A DNA stretch of 64,000 nt from Methylomarinum vadi. Lineage in GTDB: Bacteria > Pseudomonadota > Gammaproteobacteria > Methylococcales > Methylomonadaceae. The notes beneath the pieces are model-generated. The model saw only the letters and a list, made by a program, of their open reading frames with translations. It made no database searches and was not told the DNA's origin. Location: contig NZ_JPON01000001.1 in the NCBI RefSeq assembly GCF_000733935.1, positions 4,166,623 to 4,230,622 of the forward strand, read 5' to 3'. Of the stretch, positions 48,875 to 57,559 are shown one piece after another. The translations under genes were made by a program, and so were the position numbers. How positions within the stretch are numbered: the first letter of the stretch is position 1; the number at the start of each line of letters is the position of its first letter.

Positions 48875-49879
48875 TTGAAAGTTTTGTTGTTCGAATTCAT
48901 TTGCGGCGGCGGTTTGGCCGGTCGGCCGTTGCCGGATTCCCTGGCAAGGGAAGGAAAGATGATGTTACAGGCTTTAGTTAGGGAATTGAAGTCGTTGCCT
49001 GATATCGAGCCGATTATTTTGCTCGACCGGCGCTGTTCTTTGGAGGATGTGCCCGAGAGGGCTCGCATTGTCTACCTAGAGCAAAACCAGCAGTATCAGT
49101 TCGTCGTAGAAATGATGTTGCCTGACTGTGATTTGTTCTGGCCGATAGCGCCGGAAACGGACGATGTATTGTCCTCGTTGGCCGAATTGGCCAAAAAAAC
49201 GAAAGTAGGTGCACTATTATCGACGCCGTCAGCGTTAAGGTTATGCGCGAGCAAATATCGGACTTGCCGGCACCTTCTTCGATCCAAGATCAATGCTGTC
49301 GAGACTAAGTATTTAGCTGATGTCAGTCCATTGGATCATGACGCCATGGTCGTCAAACCAGACGATGGTGTCGGTTGCGAAGGCAGTTTTGTCGTTTTAG
49401 GTCGGCAAGAATGGCAGCAAGTTGTTGATAAACCGGCTAGGGCGGAACACCTTGTCGTGCAGCCTTATTTGCCCGGGCGTTCGCTGAGTTTGTCCTGTTT
49501 GTTCCGTCATGGCCAGGGCTGGTTGTTGTGCTGTAACGAACAAGAACTGTTAATCGATAAAGGCCGTTTACAGTTGACGGCCTGCCGAGTCAATGTGGCC
49601 GATCAGCTTGCCAGCGATTACCAAGCGCTGGTAGAGCAGGTTGCGGTGGCGATTCCCGGATTATGGGGGTATGCCGGTATCGATTTAATCGAATCGCAAC
49701 AGTATGGCGCGGTCGTGCTTGAAATCAATCCGCGTTTGACCACTTCCTATTGCGGTATCCAGGCCGCGACCGGCATCAATGTTGCCGAGCAGGTTATAAA
49801 ATTGCTGGATGAGGCGCCGGCACTTCGTAAAAACGTCAACCAAACGATAACGGTCGATATTCACGCGGGTATTCATTGA
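48875..49879 (+). CDS. mfnD: ATP-grasp ligase, MfnD-like
   Basis: 334 residues from TTG 48875 (an in-frame TTG at 48869 is also possible). LKVLLFEFICGGGLAG opens the protein; VVKPDDGVGCEGSFVV and AGIDLIESQQYGAVVLEINPR are ATP-grasp elements. Matches the ATP-grasp type that joins glutamate to tyramine (MfnD) in methanofuran biosynthesis, and this is followed by mfnF- and mfnE-like genes. Ends overlapping the next ATG at 49879. The exact substrate in methylotrophs is not proven by sequence. Confidence 0.75.
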   Translation: MKVLLFEFICGGGLAGRPLPDSLAREGKMMLQALVRELKSLPDIEPIILLDRRCSLEDVPERARIVYLEQNQQYQFVVEMMLPDCDLFWPIAPETDDVLSSLAELAKKTKVGALLSTPSALRLCASKYRTCRHLLRSKINAVETKYLADVSPLDHDAMVVKPDDGVGCEGSFVVLGRQEWQQVVDKPARAEHLVVQPYLPGRSLSLSCLFRHGQGWLLCCNEQELLIDKGRLQLTACRVNVADQLASDYQALVEQVAVAIPGLWGYAGIDLIESQQYGAVVLEINPRLTTSYCGIQAATGINVAEQVIKLLDEAPALRKNVNQTITVDIHAGIH

Positions 49880-50928
49880 TGCAACAACAAATAATTGGTT
49901 GGGATATTGGCGGGGCGCATCTCAAGGCGGCTCTGTTGGACAGTGAGGGGAAGGTGCTCGATATTGCGCTTTACTCCTGTCCATTATGGAAAGGAATGGA
50001 TTATTTGCGCCAGGCCGTGCAAGCGGTATTGCAGCAGTTTCAATGCAGGGAATGTCGTCATGCCCTGACCATGACCGGCGAGCTGGTCGATTTGTTCGCT
50101 GGCAGAGAACAGGGTGTCAGAGAGATCGTCGCGGCCATGCAAGACTTTTTGTCCCCGGATAGCTGCTGGATTTATGCCAGGCAGCGCGGATTTTTGTCCG
50201 CGACCACGTCGTTATCGAAACAGGATTGCCTCGATATCGCCTCTATGAACTGGCTGGCCAGTGCTTTGTTGGCAGCGCAACGGGTCGATGCGGGGCTGTT
50301 TGTTGACATTGGCAGTACCACAACCGATATTTTGTTATTTGCCGATGATAAAGTCGCTCCGTTGGGGAGTACTGATTATCAGCGGCTGGTTTCGTCCGAA
50401 CTGGTCTATACCGGCATAGTCAGGACGCCGGTGATGGCTCTTGCCCGCCAGGCCGTATTCAAGGGCCGAAGCATGGGATTGATGGCCGAATATTTCGCCA
50501 CGATGGCCGATGTCTATCGTTTGACCGGAGACTTGAAAGAAGTGCACGATCAAAGTGAAACGGCCGATGGCGGCGAGAAGACGCCATTGGCCAGCGCCCG
50601 GCGTTTGTCGCGCATGACAGGTTATGATTTTGTCGAGGAGGACTGGTCTCTTTGGCTGGATTTCGCCAAACATTTGAAGGATATTCAGAAAAGGCAAATC
50701 GGGGAGGGGTGCCTAAAGCAGTTGTCCAGATTGAGCAGGCTGGATAATGTCCAATTAGTCGGTGCCGGGATCGGGCGTTTTCTGGTCAAGGAAATTGCCA
50801 ATGAGTTTGGTTATGTTTATCGGGATTTTAACGAGCTGATCGGAGATGTTGAGTCGGATGTGGAAATCGATAGTGGCGATTGCGCGCCGGCGGTGGCGGT
50901 CGCCAGTCTGGCGCTTAGGGTTTGTTAA
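49879..50928 (+). CDS. mfnF: Hydantoinase-like H4MPT-linked C1 protein, MfnF-like
   Basis: 349 residues of the family named probable H4MPT-linked C1 transfer pathway protein, related to hydantoinase/oxoprolinase ATPases. Visible: IIGWDIGGAHLKAALLD (ASKHA phosphate loop), HALTMTGELVDLFAGREQGV and LFVDIGSTTTDILLF. In archaea MfnF condenses the furan diphosphate with glutamyl-tyramine. Start ATG 49879 overlaps the upstream stop (TGATG type). Confidence 0.85.
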   Translation: MQQQIIGWDIGGAHLKAALLDSEGKVLDIALYSCPLWKGMDYLRQAVQAVLQQFQCRECRHALTMTGELVDLFAGREQGVREIVAAMQDFLSPDSCWIYARQRGFLSATTSLSKQDCLDIASMNWLASALLAAQRVDAGLFVDIGSTTTDILLFADDKVAPLGSTDYQRLVSSELVYTGIVRTPVMALARQAVFKGRSMGLMAEYFATMADVYRLTGDLKEVHDQSETADGGEKTPLASARRLSRMTGYDFVEEDWSLWLDFAKHLKDIQKRQIGEGCLKQLSRLSRLDNVQLVGAGIGRFLVKEIANEFGYVYRDFNELIGDVESDVEIDSGDCAPAVAVASLALRVC

Positions 50929-51045
50929 TTCGAACGGCTGTTATAGAATTGTCACAATTTACCGAAGCGATCTCCGTAATCCCAGAACATGCTCTTGCAA
51001 CACGCTCATCTTTTCACTTTATCGGGGCAAGGGCAGGCATATTGA

Positions 51046-52419
51046 ATGTTAACTTCTAAACAACTTAAACATCCCCTGCCGTATTTTGCCGATAGCGCCC
51101 GGCTGTTTAGTCCGCTTGCCGACAAACCGTGGTCGGTTTTTCTCGACAGCGGTTATCCGAAAAGCAGTCAGGGCCGCTTCGATATCATTGCCGCCGGCCC
51201 GCTATGCACCTTGGTTACCCAGGGTGAACAGACGGAAATCAGACACGGAGGGCACTGTGTTATCTCCAGGGAAGACCCGTTCGAATTACTCAAACAACAA
51301 TTGGGTGAGAAAAAGCAATCAATCGATCATCTTCCCTTCAATGGTGGCGCGCTGGGTTATTTTTCTTATGACTTGGCGCGCCGGCTGGAAAAATTGCCGA
51401 TCATCGCCGAAGACGCCGAACACATTCCCGAGATGGCCGTGGGTATTTATTCCTGGGCGGTCATCATCGATCATAAACGCCAGGAAAGCTGGCTGGTCGG
51501 CCATGAAACCCAGGAAGACGATTGGGAAACCTTGATCGACCAGTTCAGCCTGTTACCGGCTTACCCTGAGCTTGGACAATTCCAGGTACTGGATAAGCCA
51601 TGTTCTAATATGGACAAGGAAGACTATGCCAAAGCCTTCGCCAAAATTAAACATTACCTCAAGGAAGGAGACAGTTATCAGGTCAATTTAGCGCAGCGTT
51701 TTGTCAGCCACTGCAGTGGCGATCCCTGGTTGGCCTATCAACAGTTGCGCAAAATCAACGCGGCACCGTTCAGCGCCTATATCAATTTCCCCGAGGTGAG
51801 GGTGCTCAGCTCATCGCCGGAACGCTTTTTGAAAGTCACCGACGGCGAAGTCGAGACCAAGCCGATCAAGGGGACCCGTCCTAGAAAATTGCTGCTGGAC
51901 CAGGACCGGTTGCAGATCAGCGCCTTGTCCGCCAGCCTGAAAGATCGGGCCGAGAATGTGATGATCGTCGATCTGCTGCGTAACGATATCAGCAAGAATT
52001 GCCGAAAAGGTTCGGTAACGGTGCCAAAATTGTTTGCCGTGGAAAGCTATGCGACGGTGCATCATTTGGTCAGCACGATCAAGGGTATGCTGGCGGAAGG
52101 ACACCATGCGCTGGATTTACTCAGGGGTTGCTTCCCCGGCGGCTCGATAACCGGAGCGCCAAAGATAAGGTCGATGGAGATTATCGAGGAATTGGAACCC
52201 AATCGCCGGGGCGTGTATTGTGGTGCGATCGGTTATATCGGTTTCGACGGCAATATGGATACCAATATCGCCATACGCACGCTGGTCCATTCCGATGACA
52301 TGATCCGTTTCTGGGCGGGTGGCGGCATCGTTAACGATTCGGTGCTGGAAGAGGAATATCAGGAGAGTTTCGACAAGGCGGCCGCGTTGTTGGAATTGTT
52401 GGAATATTTTCGGCACTGA
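51046..52419 (+). CDS. pabB: Aminodeoxychorismate synthase component I
   Basis: 457 residues. Chorismate-binding motifs: EGDSYQVNLAQRF, SSSPERFLKV, PIKGTRPR (the PabB-type Lys), GSITGAPKIRSMEIIEELEP and FWAGGGIVNDS. It makes 4-amino-4-deoxychorismate for p-aminobenzoate, needed both for folate and, through RFAP synthase, for H4MPT. Its stop overlaps the mfnE-like ATG by one base. Located 117 bases after mfnF; that gap may hold a separate promoter. Confidence 0.95.
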   Translation: MLTSKQLKHPLPYFADSARLFSPLADKPWSVFLDSGYPKSSQGRFDIIAAGPLCTLVTQGEQTEIRHGGHCVISREDPFELLKQQLGEKKQSIDHLPFNGGALGYFSYDLARRLEKLPIIAEDAEHIPEMAVGIYSWAVIIDHKRQESWLVGHETQEDDWETLIDQFSLLPAYPELGQFQVLDKPCSNMDKEDYAKAFAKIKHYLKEGDSYQVNLAQRFVSHCSGDPWLAYQQLRKINAAPFSAYINFPEVRVLSSSPERFLKVTDGEVETKPIKGTRPRKLLLDQDRLQISALSASLKDRAENVMIVDLLRNDISKNCRKGSVTVPKLFAVESYATVHHLVSTIKGMLAEGHHALDLLRGCFPGGSITGAPKIRSMEIIEELEPNRRGVYCGAIGYIGFDGNMDTNIAIRTLVHSDDMIRFWAGGGIVNDSVLEEEYQESFDKAAALLELLEYFRH

Positions 52420-52973
52420 TGGAAGTCATTAAGTTGGGAGGAAGCCTGAGCCATTCGACCGGTTTGCTGGACAGCCTGGAACGAGTCGATCGCCGTTCCC
52501 GGGGGCGGTCTGTCGTCATCGTGCCGGGTGGCGGCGCTTTTGCCGATCAGGTCAGAATGGCGCAAGGCCAATGGCGCTTCGATGACCGGGCCGCGCATTG
52601 TATGGCGATTCTGGCGATGCAGCAAATGGCGTTATTGCTGCAAACTCTAAGGCCGAATTGGCGGATTGTTTCTCTCGTCGGCGAGATCGCGGACGAACTC
52701 AATCGTGTGCCTGTGGTGATCTGGTCGCCGCAAGTGGCTGAGTTGGACCAAGGCGGCGTTCCCGCCAGTTGGGAGGTGACATCGGATAGTCTCGCGGCGT
52801 GGCTGGCGGCGCGATTAGAGGCCTCTGAACTGTTCCTGGTCAAGGCCGCGCCATTGCCGGACAGGGCCGGTCTCGAGCAATTGCAGGCGCTGGGGATCGT
52901 CGACCGAGCCTTTCATCGTTATAGCGGACAAGCGTCTTTTACTACTCATTTCCTCAATCCACAGCAGTTGTAA
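52419..52973 (+). CDS. mfnE: Amino-acid-kinase-fold protein, MfnE-like
   Basis: 184 residues with MEVIKLGGSLSHSTGLLD and VIVPGGGAFADQVRMAQ, glycine-rich loops of the amino acid kinase fold. Archaeal MfnE phosphorylates aminomethylfuran phosphate to the diphosphate used by MfnF. Context beside mfnF and mfnD supports that. Shorter than most kinases of this fold (about 200-260), as in other MfnE-like forms. Confidence 0.8.
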   Translation: MEVIKLGGSLSHSTGLLDSLERVDRRSRGRSVVIVPGGGAFADQVRMAQGQWRFDDRAAHCMAILAMQQMALLLQTLRPNWRIVSLVGEIADELNRVPVVIWSPQVAELDQGGVPASWEVTSDSLAAWLAARLEASELFLVKAAPLPDRAGLEQLQALGIVDRAFHRYSGQASFTTHFLNPQQL

Positions 52974-52978
52974 CCTTC

Positions 52979-53635
52979 ATGTATAAGCTATTCAAAACAA
53001 TTTTCCGCAAAGGCATGCGGCAGGTTTATTATAAAGGGCGAGAGTCGCTGCTCGGCCATCACAAACGCGATATTGTCGTCGTCCATGTCGACCAAGCCTG
53101 TGAAAGTTTGCAAGACAGCCGCGATCAATTCGAAGATTCCCTGCACAAATTTAAGACCTTATTAAGCTTGCCGGATTTGTCGCTGGAGTACCGTTACCAA
53201 CAATTAAAAAAGCAGTATGAATTTTGCCGCAGCAAGAGCGATGAAGTCAGTCATCGGATCAAATTGATCGAGGAAGTCAGCGAAGCTTTGTTCAATGAAT
53301 GGGAGGCGGAACTCGAACTTTACAGTAATCGTTCCTTACGCGCACGTAGCCGGCAGCAACTCACTAAGGCCAGGCGTCAATATCAGAAACTGATTTCGGC
53401 TCTGAGCAAGGCCGAGGCTCGTATTCATCCGGTGTTGGGCGCGTTTCAGGATCAGGTCTTGTTTCTGAAGCATAATTTGAACGCGCAGGCCATCGCCGCG
53501 TTGCAGCATGAGTTCGTCGAAATCAGCATCGATATTTCCAAGCTGATCGCGATCATGGAAAAGACTATCAACGAGGCAAGCCAGTTTGTGTCGACATTGG
53601 TCGAACAAAAAGCCTTGCCGAATCCCGGCAGTTGA
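52979..53635 (+). CDS. DUF2959-family protein
   Basis: 218 residues, largely helical and coiled coil. It shows the DUF2959 pattern: GHHKRDIVVVHVDQACESLQ, DEVSHRIKLIEEVSEALF, EWEAELELYSNRSLR and DQVLFLKHNLNAQAIAALQ. No enzyme motif. Many relatives carry a lipoprotein signal; this one does not, beginning instead with a short basic segment. Function unknown. Starts 5 bases after the mfnE-like stop. Confidence 0.8.
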   Translation: MYKLFKTIFRKGMRQVYYKGRESLLGHHKRDIVVVHVDQACESLQDSRDQFEDSLHKFKTLLSLPDLSLEYRYQQLKKQYEFCRSKSDEVSHRIKLIEEVSEALFNEWEAELELYSNRSLRARSRQQLTKARRQYQKLISALSKAEARIHPVLGAFQDQVLFLKHNLNAQAIAALQHEFVEISIDISKLIAIMEKTINEASQFVSTLVEQKALPNPGS

Positions 53636-53636
53636 A

Positions 53637-53658
53637 GCGGGATGCAAAGGCATCCCGC
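53637..53658. terminator. Hairpin after DUF2959 gene
   Basis: GCGGGATGC-AAAG-GCATCCCGC, perfect 9-bp stem two bases after the stop. No T-run follows, so it may be a REP-like palindrome or an mRNA end-stabilising structure instead of a true terminator. Confidence 0.5.
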
Positions 53659-53707
53659 CTAGTATGCTTACTAAATTCGAGAGAAAGCCGTGTAGCCGCT
53701 CAAGGGC

Positions 53708-54127
53708 TTACAGCTTGTACAAAACGTTGTTTTGTCGGTCGCGCGGATCGGCTTTTTTGCGTCGGTTCTGATCGATCCGTTCCTGAGTGTAATGGTCGAT
53801 CATCTGTTCCCAGCTGGCAAATTGTTCATAATCCTTGTAGCCTTCGCTTTTTCGTTTTTGAAACAGTTTTTTGCCCAGATCGATCATCTCTTCCGGCGTT
53901 TTGCCGTCGATCGTGTCCAAAAATTCTTCATTGTTTCGGATTGCATCACGAAGCGACCAGAACGAAATTTCGAAGGCGACCCGTTGTTCGACAGGCAGGC
54001 GGTCTTTAATGAAGCTGACCGATCTATTCGCGGTACGTAAACTACGGCCGTTGATTTCGTTGCTTTTTGAGCAGCCGAGTAACAAGGCGCACAGAGATAA
54101 AATAACAATAGGAGTGGAGAGTTTCAT
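53708..54127 (-). CDS. Small lipoprotein, unknown function
   Basis: 139 residues: signal peptide and lipobox (ALLLGC, Cys19) followed by a soluble, charged domain with a Lys/Arg-rich tail (RRKKADPRDRQ). Some likeness to the DUF6694 lipoprotein group, recalled only. Converges with the DUF2959 gene. The cell location is probably outer or inner membrane facing the periplasm. Confidence 0.7.
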   Translation of the reverse strand: MKLSTPIVILSLCALLLGCSKSNEINGRSLRTANRSVSFIKDRLPVEQRVAFEISFWSLRDAIRNNEEFLDTIDGKTPEEMIDLGKKLFQKRKSEGYKDYEQFASWEQMIDHYTQERIDQNRRKKADPRDRQNNVLYKL

Positions 54128-54245
54128 AGATCAAACCTCGATGAATAGATAAACAAACCTGGTATTTATAATTATAATGATGAGCTTACTTCAGGTTTGA
54201 AACAAAGCAAATCACTCGGTTATTATAAACCCAAGCCCATATTAT

Positions 54246-55988
54246 ATGTTGGAATTTATCCAAATTCTTAAGCAGCGCTATCAGGCCGTCATCGGCCAAA
54301 TGAATGAGAGGGAACCGCTGCTCACCGAATACCAGCAACGCGTTGAACAGCTGATCTATGCCGAAGCTTTTATTCGCAAGGGACAGATACAGGAAGCGAG
54401 AAAACACTTTCCCTTGCAAATTGCCGTCATCGGTCCTACCCAGGCAGGCAAGAGCTCGGTAGTCAATTTATTGTTGGGCGATGAAATCGCCGGAGTCAGT
54501 CCGTTGGCCGGCTATACCGTGCATCCGCACGGTTTTTGTCATAATACCGCCATCGACGATTGTGTCGGCCTACAAAACTATTTCGGCCGTTTTCAGCAAT
54601 TGGCCGAACAGCAACTGAGCAATTCCCGTTACGATTGTTATTCTTTGGCGCATACTGCGGCCAGTTCCGCGTTATTACCTGACTGCGTGTTATGGGACAC
54701 CCCCGACTTCGATTCCATCGACTCGGCCGATTACAAGGAGGGCGTGATCAGAACAATCGCCCTGGCCGATATCGTTGTATTGGTGGTCAGCAAGGAGAAA
54801 TATGCCGATCAATCGGTTTGGGAAATCATGGCGACCATCGAATCCTTCCATCAGCCGACATTGATTTGTTTGAACAAGCTGATCGAAGGCAGTGAACAGT
54901 TCATCGTTCCCTCGTTAAAGGAAAAATGGTTGCAGGTTCGCCGTGATGCGTTTCCGGATGTCGTGCCGCTGTTTTTCAACAAGCAAACCGGCGCGCCGCT
55001 TTGGCCGGAGTCGGCCGGGGCGATGTTTTCAGGTCTGGTTAAAAAAGTGGCGCCCACCAAACATGCGTTGTACCAACAGCAACTTTTGAGCAAGTATTGG
55101 CAATCCTGGCTGGAGCCCGTTTACGCGGAACGGCAAGCGAGTGAAAATTGGCGCGCGATGGTGGACCGTAGTCTCGCCAATGCAGTCAAGGAATATCAAC
55201 GCGATTATTTGGATCATCCGCATCATTATCTGACCTTTCAAACGGCGTTGTTGGAGTTGCTCAATCTGCTGGAAATTCCCGGCATCGCCAAGGTATTGAG
55301 TAAAACCCGGCGCGTCATGACCTGGCCGGTCAGGAAACTGATCGAATTGGGCAAAAACAGATCGCTGGACGGGGTTAGCCAGGAAGTCAGCTTGCTGCAG
55401 CAGATCGGCGAACATGTCATTATCCAGTTGGCCGACCGGTTGTTGCAAAAAGCCGAGACGGAGACGGGCGATCACGGTTGGTGGCGGGATGCCTGCAACA
55501 TTCTCAGGAAGCGCAAACAGCTTATTCTGCAAGAATACGAGACCGAAGTGCGGCATTACCATGCCAATTTTCAACAGGATGTCGAGGCGACCGCCCATCG
55601 CCTGTACAACAAGTTGCTGGAGCAGCCGATGACGCTGAATGCGCTACGCGCGACCCGCATCACGACCGATGCCACGGCGATGGCGTTGGCGATCAAGACC
55701 GGCGGGATCGGCGTCCATGATCTGTTGTTGACGCCGGCGATGTTGTCGGTCACCTCGTTGTTGGCGGAAAGTGCGATCGGCAGCTATATGAACAAATTGG
55801 AAGCGGAATTGAAACAGCATCAACTGGAGACCGTTACGGCCTTATTATTCGAAGACACATTAAAACAAGCCTTATATCGGTTGCCGGAACATTTGGCCGG
55901 CCATAAACGCTTCAATATTTCTCCCGAACAATTACAACAGGCTGAACAGTATTTAAAAGAGAAAAAACATGGCTTACGCATACTCTGA
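54246..55988 (+). CDS. Dynamin-like GTPase A of overlapping pair
   Basis: 580 residues. G1 GPTQAGKSS at 63-71, G3 DTPD at 151-154, and G4-like LNK at 209-211 without the usual Asp (LNKLIEG). A long helical region (about 270-560) follows, with a weakly hydrophobic stretch about 470-510 (GGIGVHDLLLTPAMLSVTSL). Architecture resembles bacterial dynamin-like or ribosome-binding GTPases. Ends 20 bases inside gene B. Function not known; membrane remodelling is an inference. Confidence 0.8.
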   Translation: MLEFIQILKQRYQAVIGQMNEREPLLTEYQQRVEQLIYAEAFIRKGQIQEARKHFPLQIAVIGPTQAGKSSVVNLLLGDEIAGVSPLAGYTVHPHGFCHNTAIDDCVGLQNYFGRFQQLAEQQLSNSRYDCYSLAHTAASSALLPDCVLWDTPDFDSIDSADYKEGVIRTIALADIVVLVVSKEKYADQSVWEIMATIESFHQPTLICLNKLIEGSEQFIVPSLKEKWLQVRRDAFPDVVPLFFNKQTGAPLWPESAGAMFSGLVKKVAPTKHALYQQQLLSKYWQSWLEPVYAERQASENWRAMVDRSLANAVKEYQRDYLDHPHHYLTFQTALLELLNLLEIPGIAKVLSKTRRVMTWPVRKLIELGKNRSLDGVSQEVSLLQQIGEHVIIQLADRLLQKAETETGDHGWWRDACNILRKRKQLILQEYETEVRHYHANFQQDVEATAHRLYNKLLEQPMTLNALRATRITTDATAMALAIKTGGIGVHDLLLTPAMLSVTSLLAESAIGSYMNKLEAELKQHQLETVTALLFEDTLKQALYRLPEHLAGHKRFNISPEQLQQAEQYLKEKKHGLRIL

Positions 55989-57543
55989 CTTGGTAGGGCG
56001 CGCCCAGGCCTGGGCCCGACAGGCGATCGCGGATAGGCGACTCGAACCCGAACAGGCTGAGGAAATTCTATCGATCGACACGCGCACGCCCGACAATTTA
56101 TTCGCCGATATCGACAGCCGGCCGTTGATAGTCGCTTTCATGGGGGGGACTGGCGTCGGCAAGAGTTCGTTGCTGAATCGTTTGGCAGGCCAGGCGATCG
56201 CCCGGACCGGCATAGAAAGGCCAACCTCGCGGGAAGTTACCTTGTACCATCACGAGGCGGTCGCTCTGAAACAATTGCCGGCCGGCTTGCCGTTGGAAAA
56301 AATCACGATCAGTCGCCATCGGGACGATAGCAAGAGCAATATAATTTGGGTCGATATGCCCGATTTCGACAGCGTTGAACAGAGTAACAAACAGTTGGTG
56401 CTGGAATGGCTGCCGCATATCGACGTATTGCTCTATGTCGTCAGTCCGGAGCGGTATCGAGATAACAAAGCCTGGCGGTTGTTATTGGCCGAGGGCGCTC
56501 GCCATGCCTGGTTGTTCGTTTTGAACCAATGGGATAGGGGGCAAACCGAGCAATATCAGGATTTCAGGCGGCAGCTGGCCAAGGCCGGTTTCGAAGATCC
56601 TTTGGTTTATCGCACGATATGTACCGAAAACACACAGGATGAGTTCGGCGAACTGGTGGATCAATTGGACCGATTGTCGACCGGTTACAGTTTGCAGGAG
56701 CTGGAACAGCGCGGCCGGGAGGTGCGCATCCGACAATTGCTGGAGACGATGCAGCAATGCCAAAAAGGTCTCGCGGGACTGGATTTTCAGCGCTTGCAGG
56801 ATTGTTGTAACCAGCAATGGCAAAAAACCGAACAGTTGTTAAGCGAGGGTTTTAACTGGCCGCTGATGCAATTGGCGAGCGCCTATGCGGAAAAAGGCGG
56901 GGGCAAGCCGGATATTTCAATATGGGATGATTGGGCGCAAAGCCGCTTCAATGATTTGTTGGATGGCATGGTCGTGAAGGCCGCACAACTGGATATACCG
57001 GCCAAACCGTTGAAAGCCGCGCTGGCGCCGTTACGGGAAAACGCGGCCAAAATCATCGGCACGCAGACGGAATTGTCCTGCCGTAAAGCTTTAATCCGGC
57101 CTGGCAATAGTCTGCAACGTTTTTTGATCAAGTTCCTGCGCTTTGCCGAATTCGTCTTGCCGTTGGCGGCCATGACCTTGGTCGGTTATTTGGTCGTGAC
57201 CGGTTTTTACCAGAGCGCGCAAACCGGGAAGTCTTATCTCGGCACCGATTTCGCCATACACAGTGTCTTATTGATCGGCCTCAGTTGGCTGGCGCCTTAT
57301 TTTTTACATAAGAAACTGCAGCCGTCATTGCAAAAGGCGGCGTTGGCGGGGCTTAAAAAAGGCCTGGATTCCGCTTTTGTGCAAATAGAAGGGGAAATCA
57401 AGCAAGCCTTGGAAAACGACATACGGCAACATCGGTTGTTGTATGGTCAATTGTCGGAATTGATTGCCGCGTGCCGGGAAAGGGCCGAATCGTCCAAGCC
57501 GTTGCAGCATGACCGTCAACTGGAACGCATGCTGATCGAATAG
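55969..57543 (+). CDS. Dynamin-like GTPase B of overlapping pair
   Basis: 524 residues. G1 GGTGVGKSS at 59-67, G3 DMPD at 129-132, G4 variant NQWD at 186-189. Helical middle region, two membrane segments near 395-415 and 425-445 (FVLPLAAMTLVGYLVVTG and SVLLIGLSWLAPYFLHK), then a helical tail. The membrane hairpin is absent in GTPase A, so the pair could form an asymmetric complex. Start ATG 55969 overlaps gene A by 20 bases. Confidence 0.82.
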   Translation: MAYAYSDLVGRAQAWARQAIADRRLEPEQAEEILSIDTRTPDNLFADIDSRPLIVAFMGGTGVGKSSLLNRLAGQAIARTGIERPTSREVTLYHHEAVALKQLPAGLPLEKITISRHRDDSKSNIIWVDMPDFDSVEQSNKQLVLEWLPHIDVLLYVVSPERYRDNKAWRLLLAEGARHAWLFVLNQWDRGQTEQYQDFRRQLAKAGFEDPLVYRTICTENTQDEFGELVDQLDRLSTGYSLQELEQRGREVRIRQLLETMQQCQKGLAGLDFQRLQDCCNQQWQKTEQLLSEGFNWPLMQLASAYAEKGGGKPDISIWDDWAQSRFNDLLDGMVVKAAQLDIPAKPLKAALAPLRENAAKIIGTQTELSCRKALIRPGNSLQRFLIKFLRFAEFVLPLAAMTLVGYLVVTGFYQSAQTGKSYLGTDFAIHSVLLIGLSWLAPYFLHKKLQPSLQKAALAGLKKGLDSAFVQIEGEIKQALENDIRQHRLLYGQLSELIAACRERAESSKPLQHDRQLERMLIE

Positions 57544-57559
57544 CGGTCGACTGTTTCTA

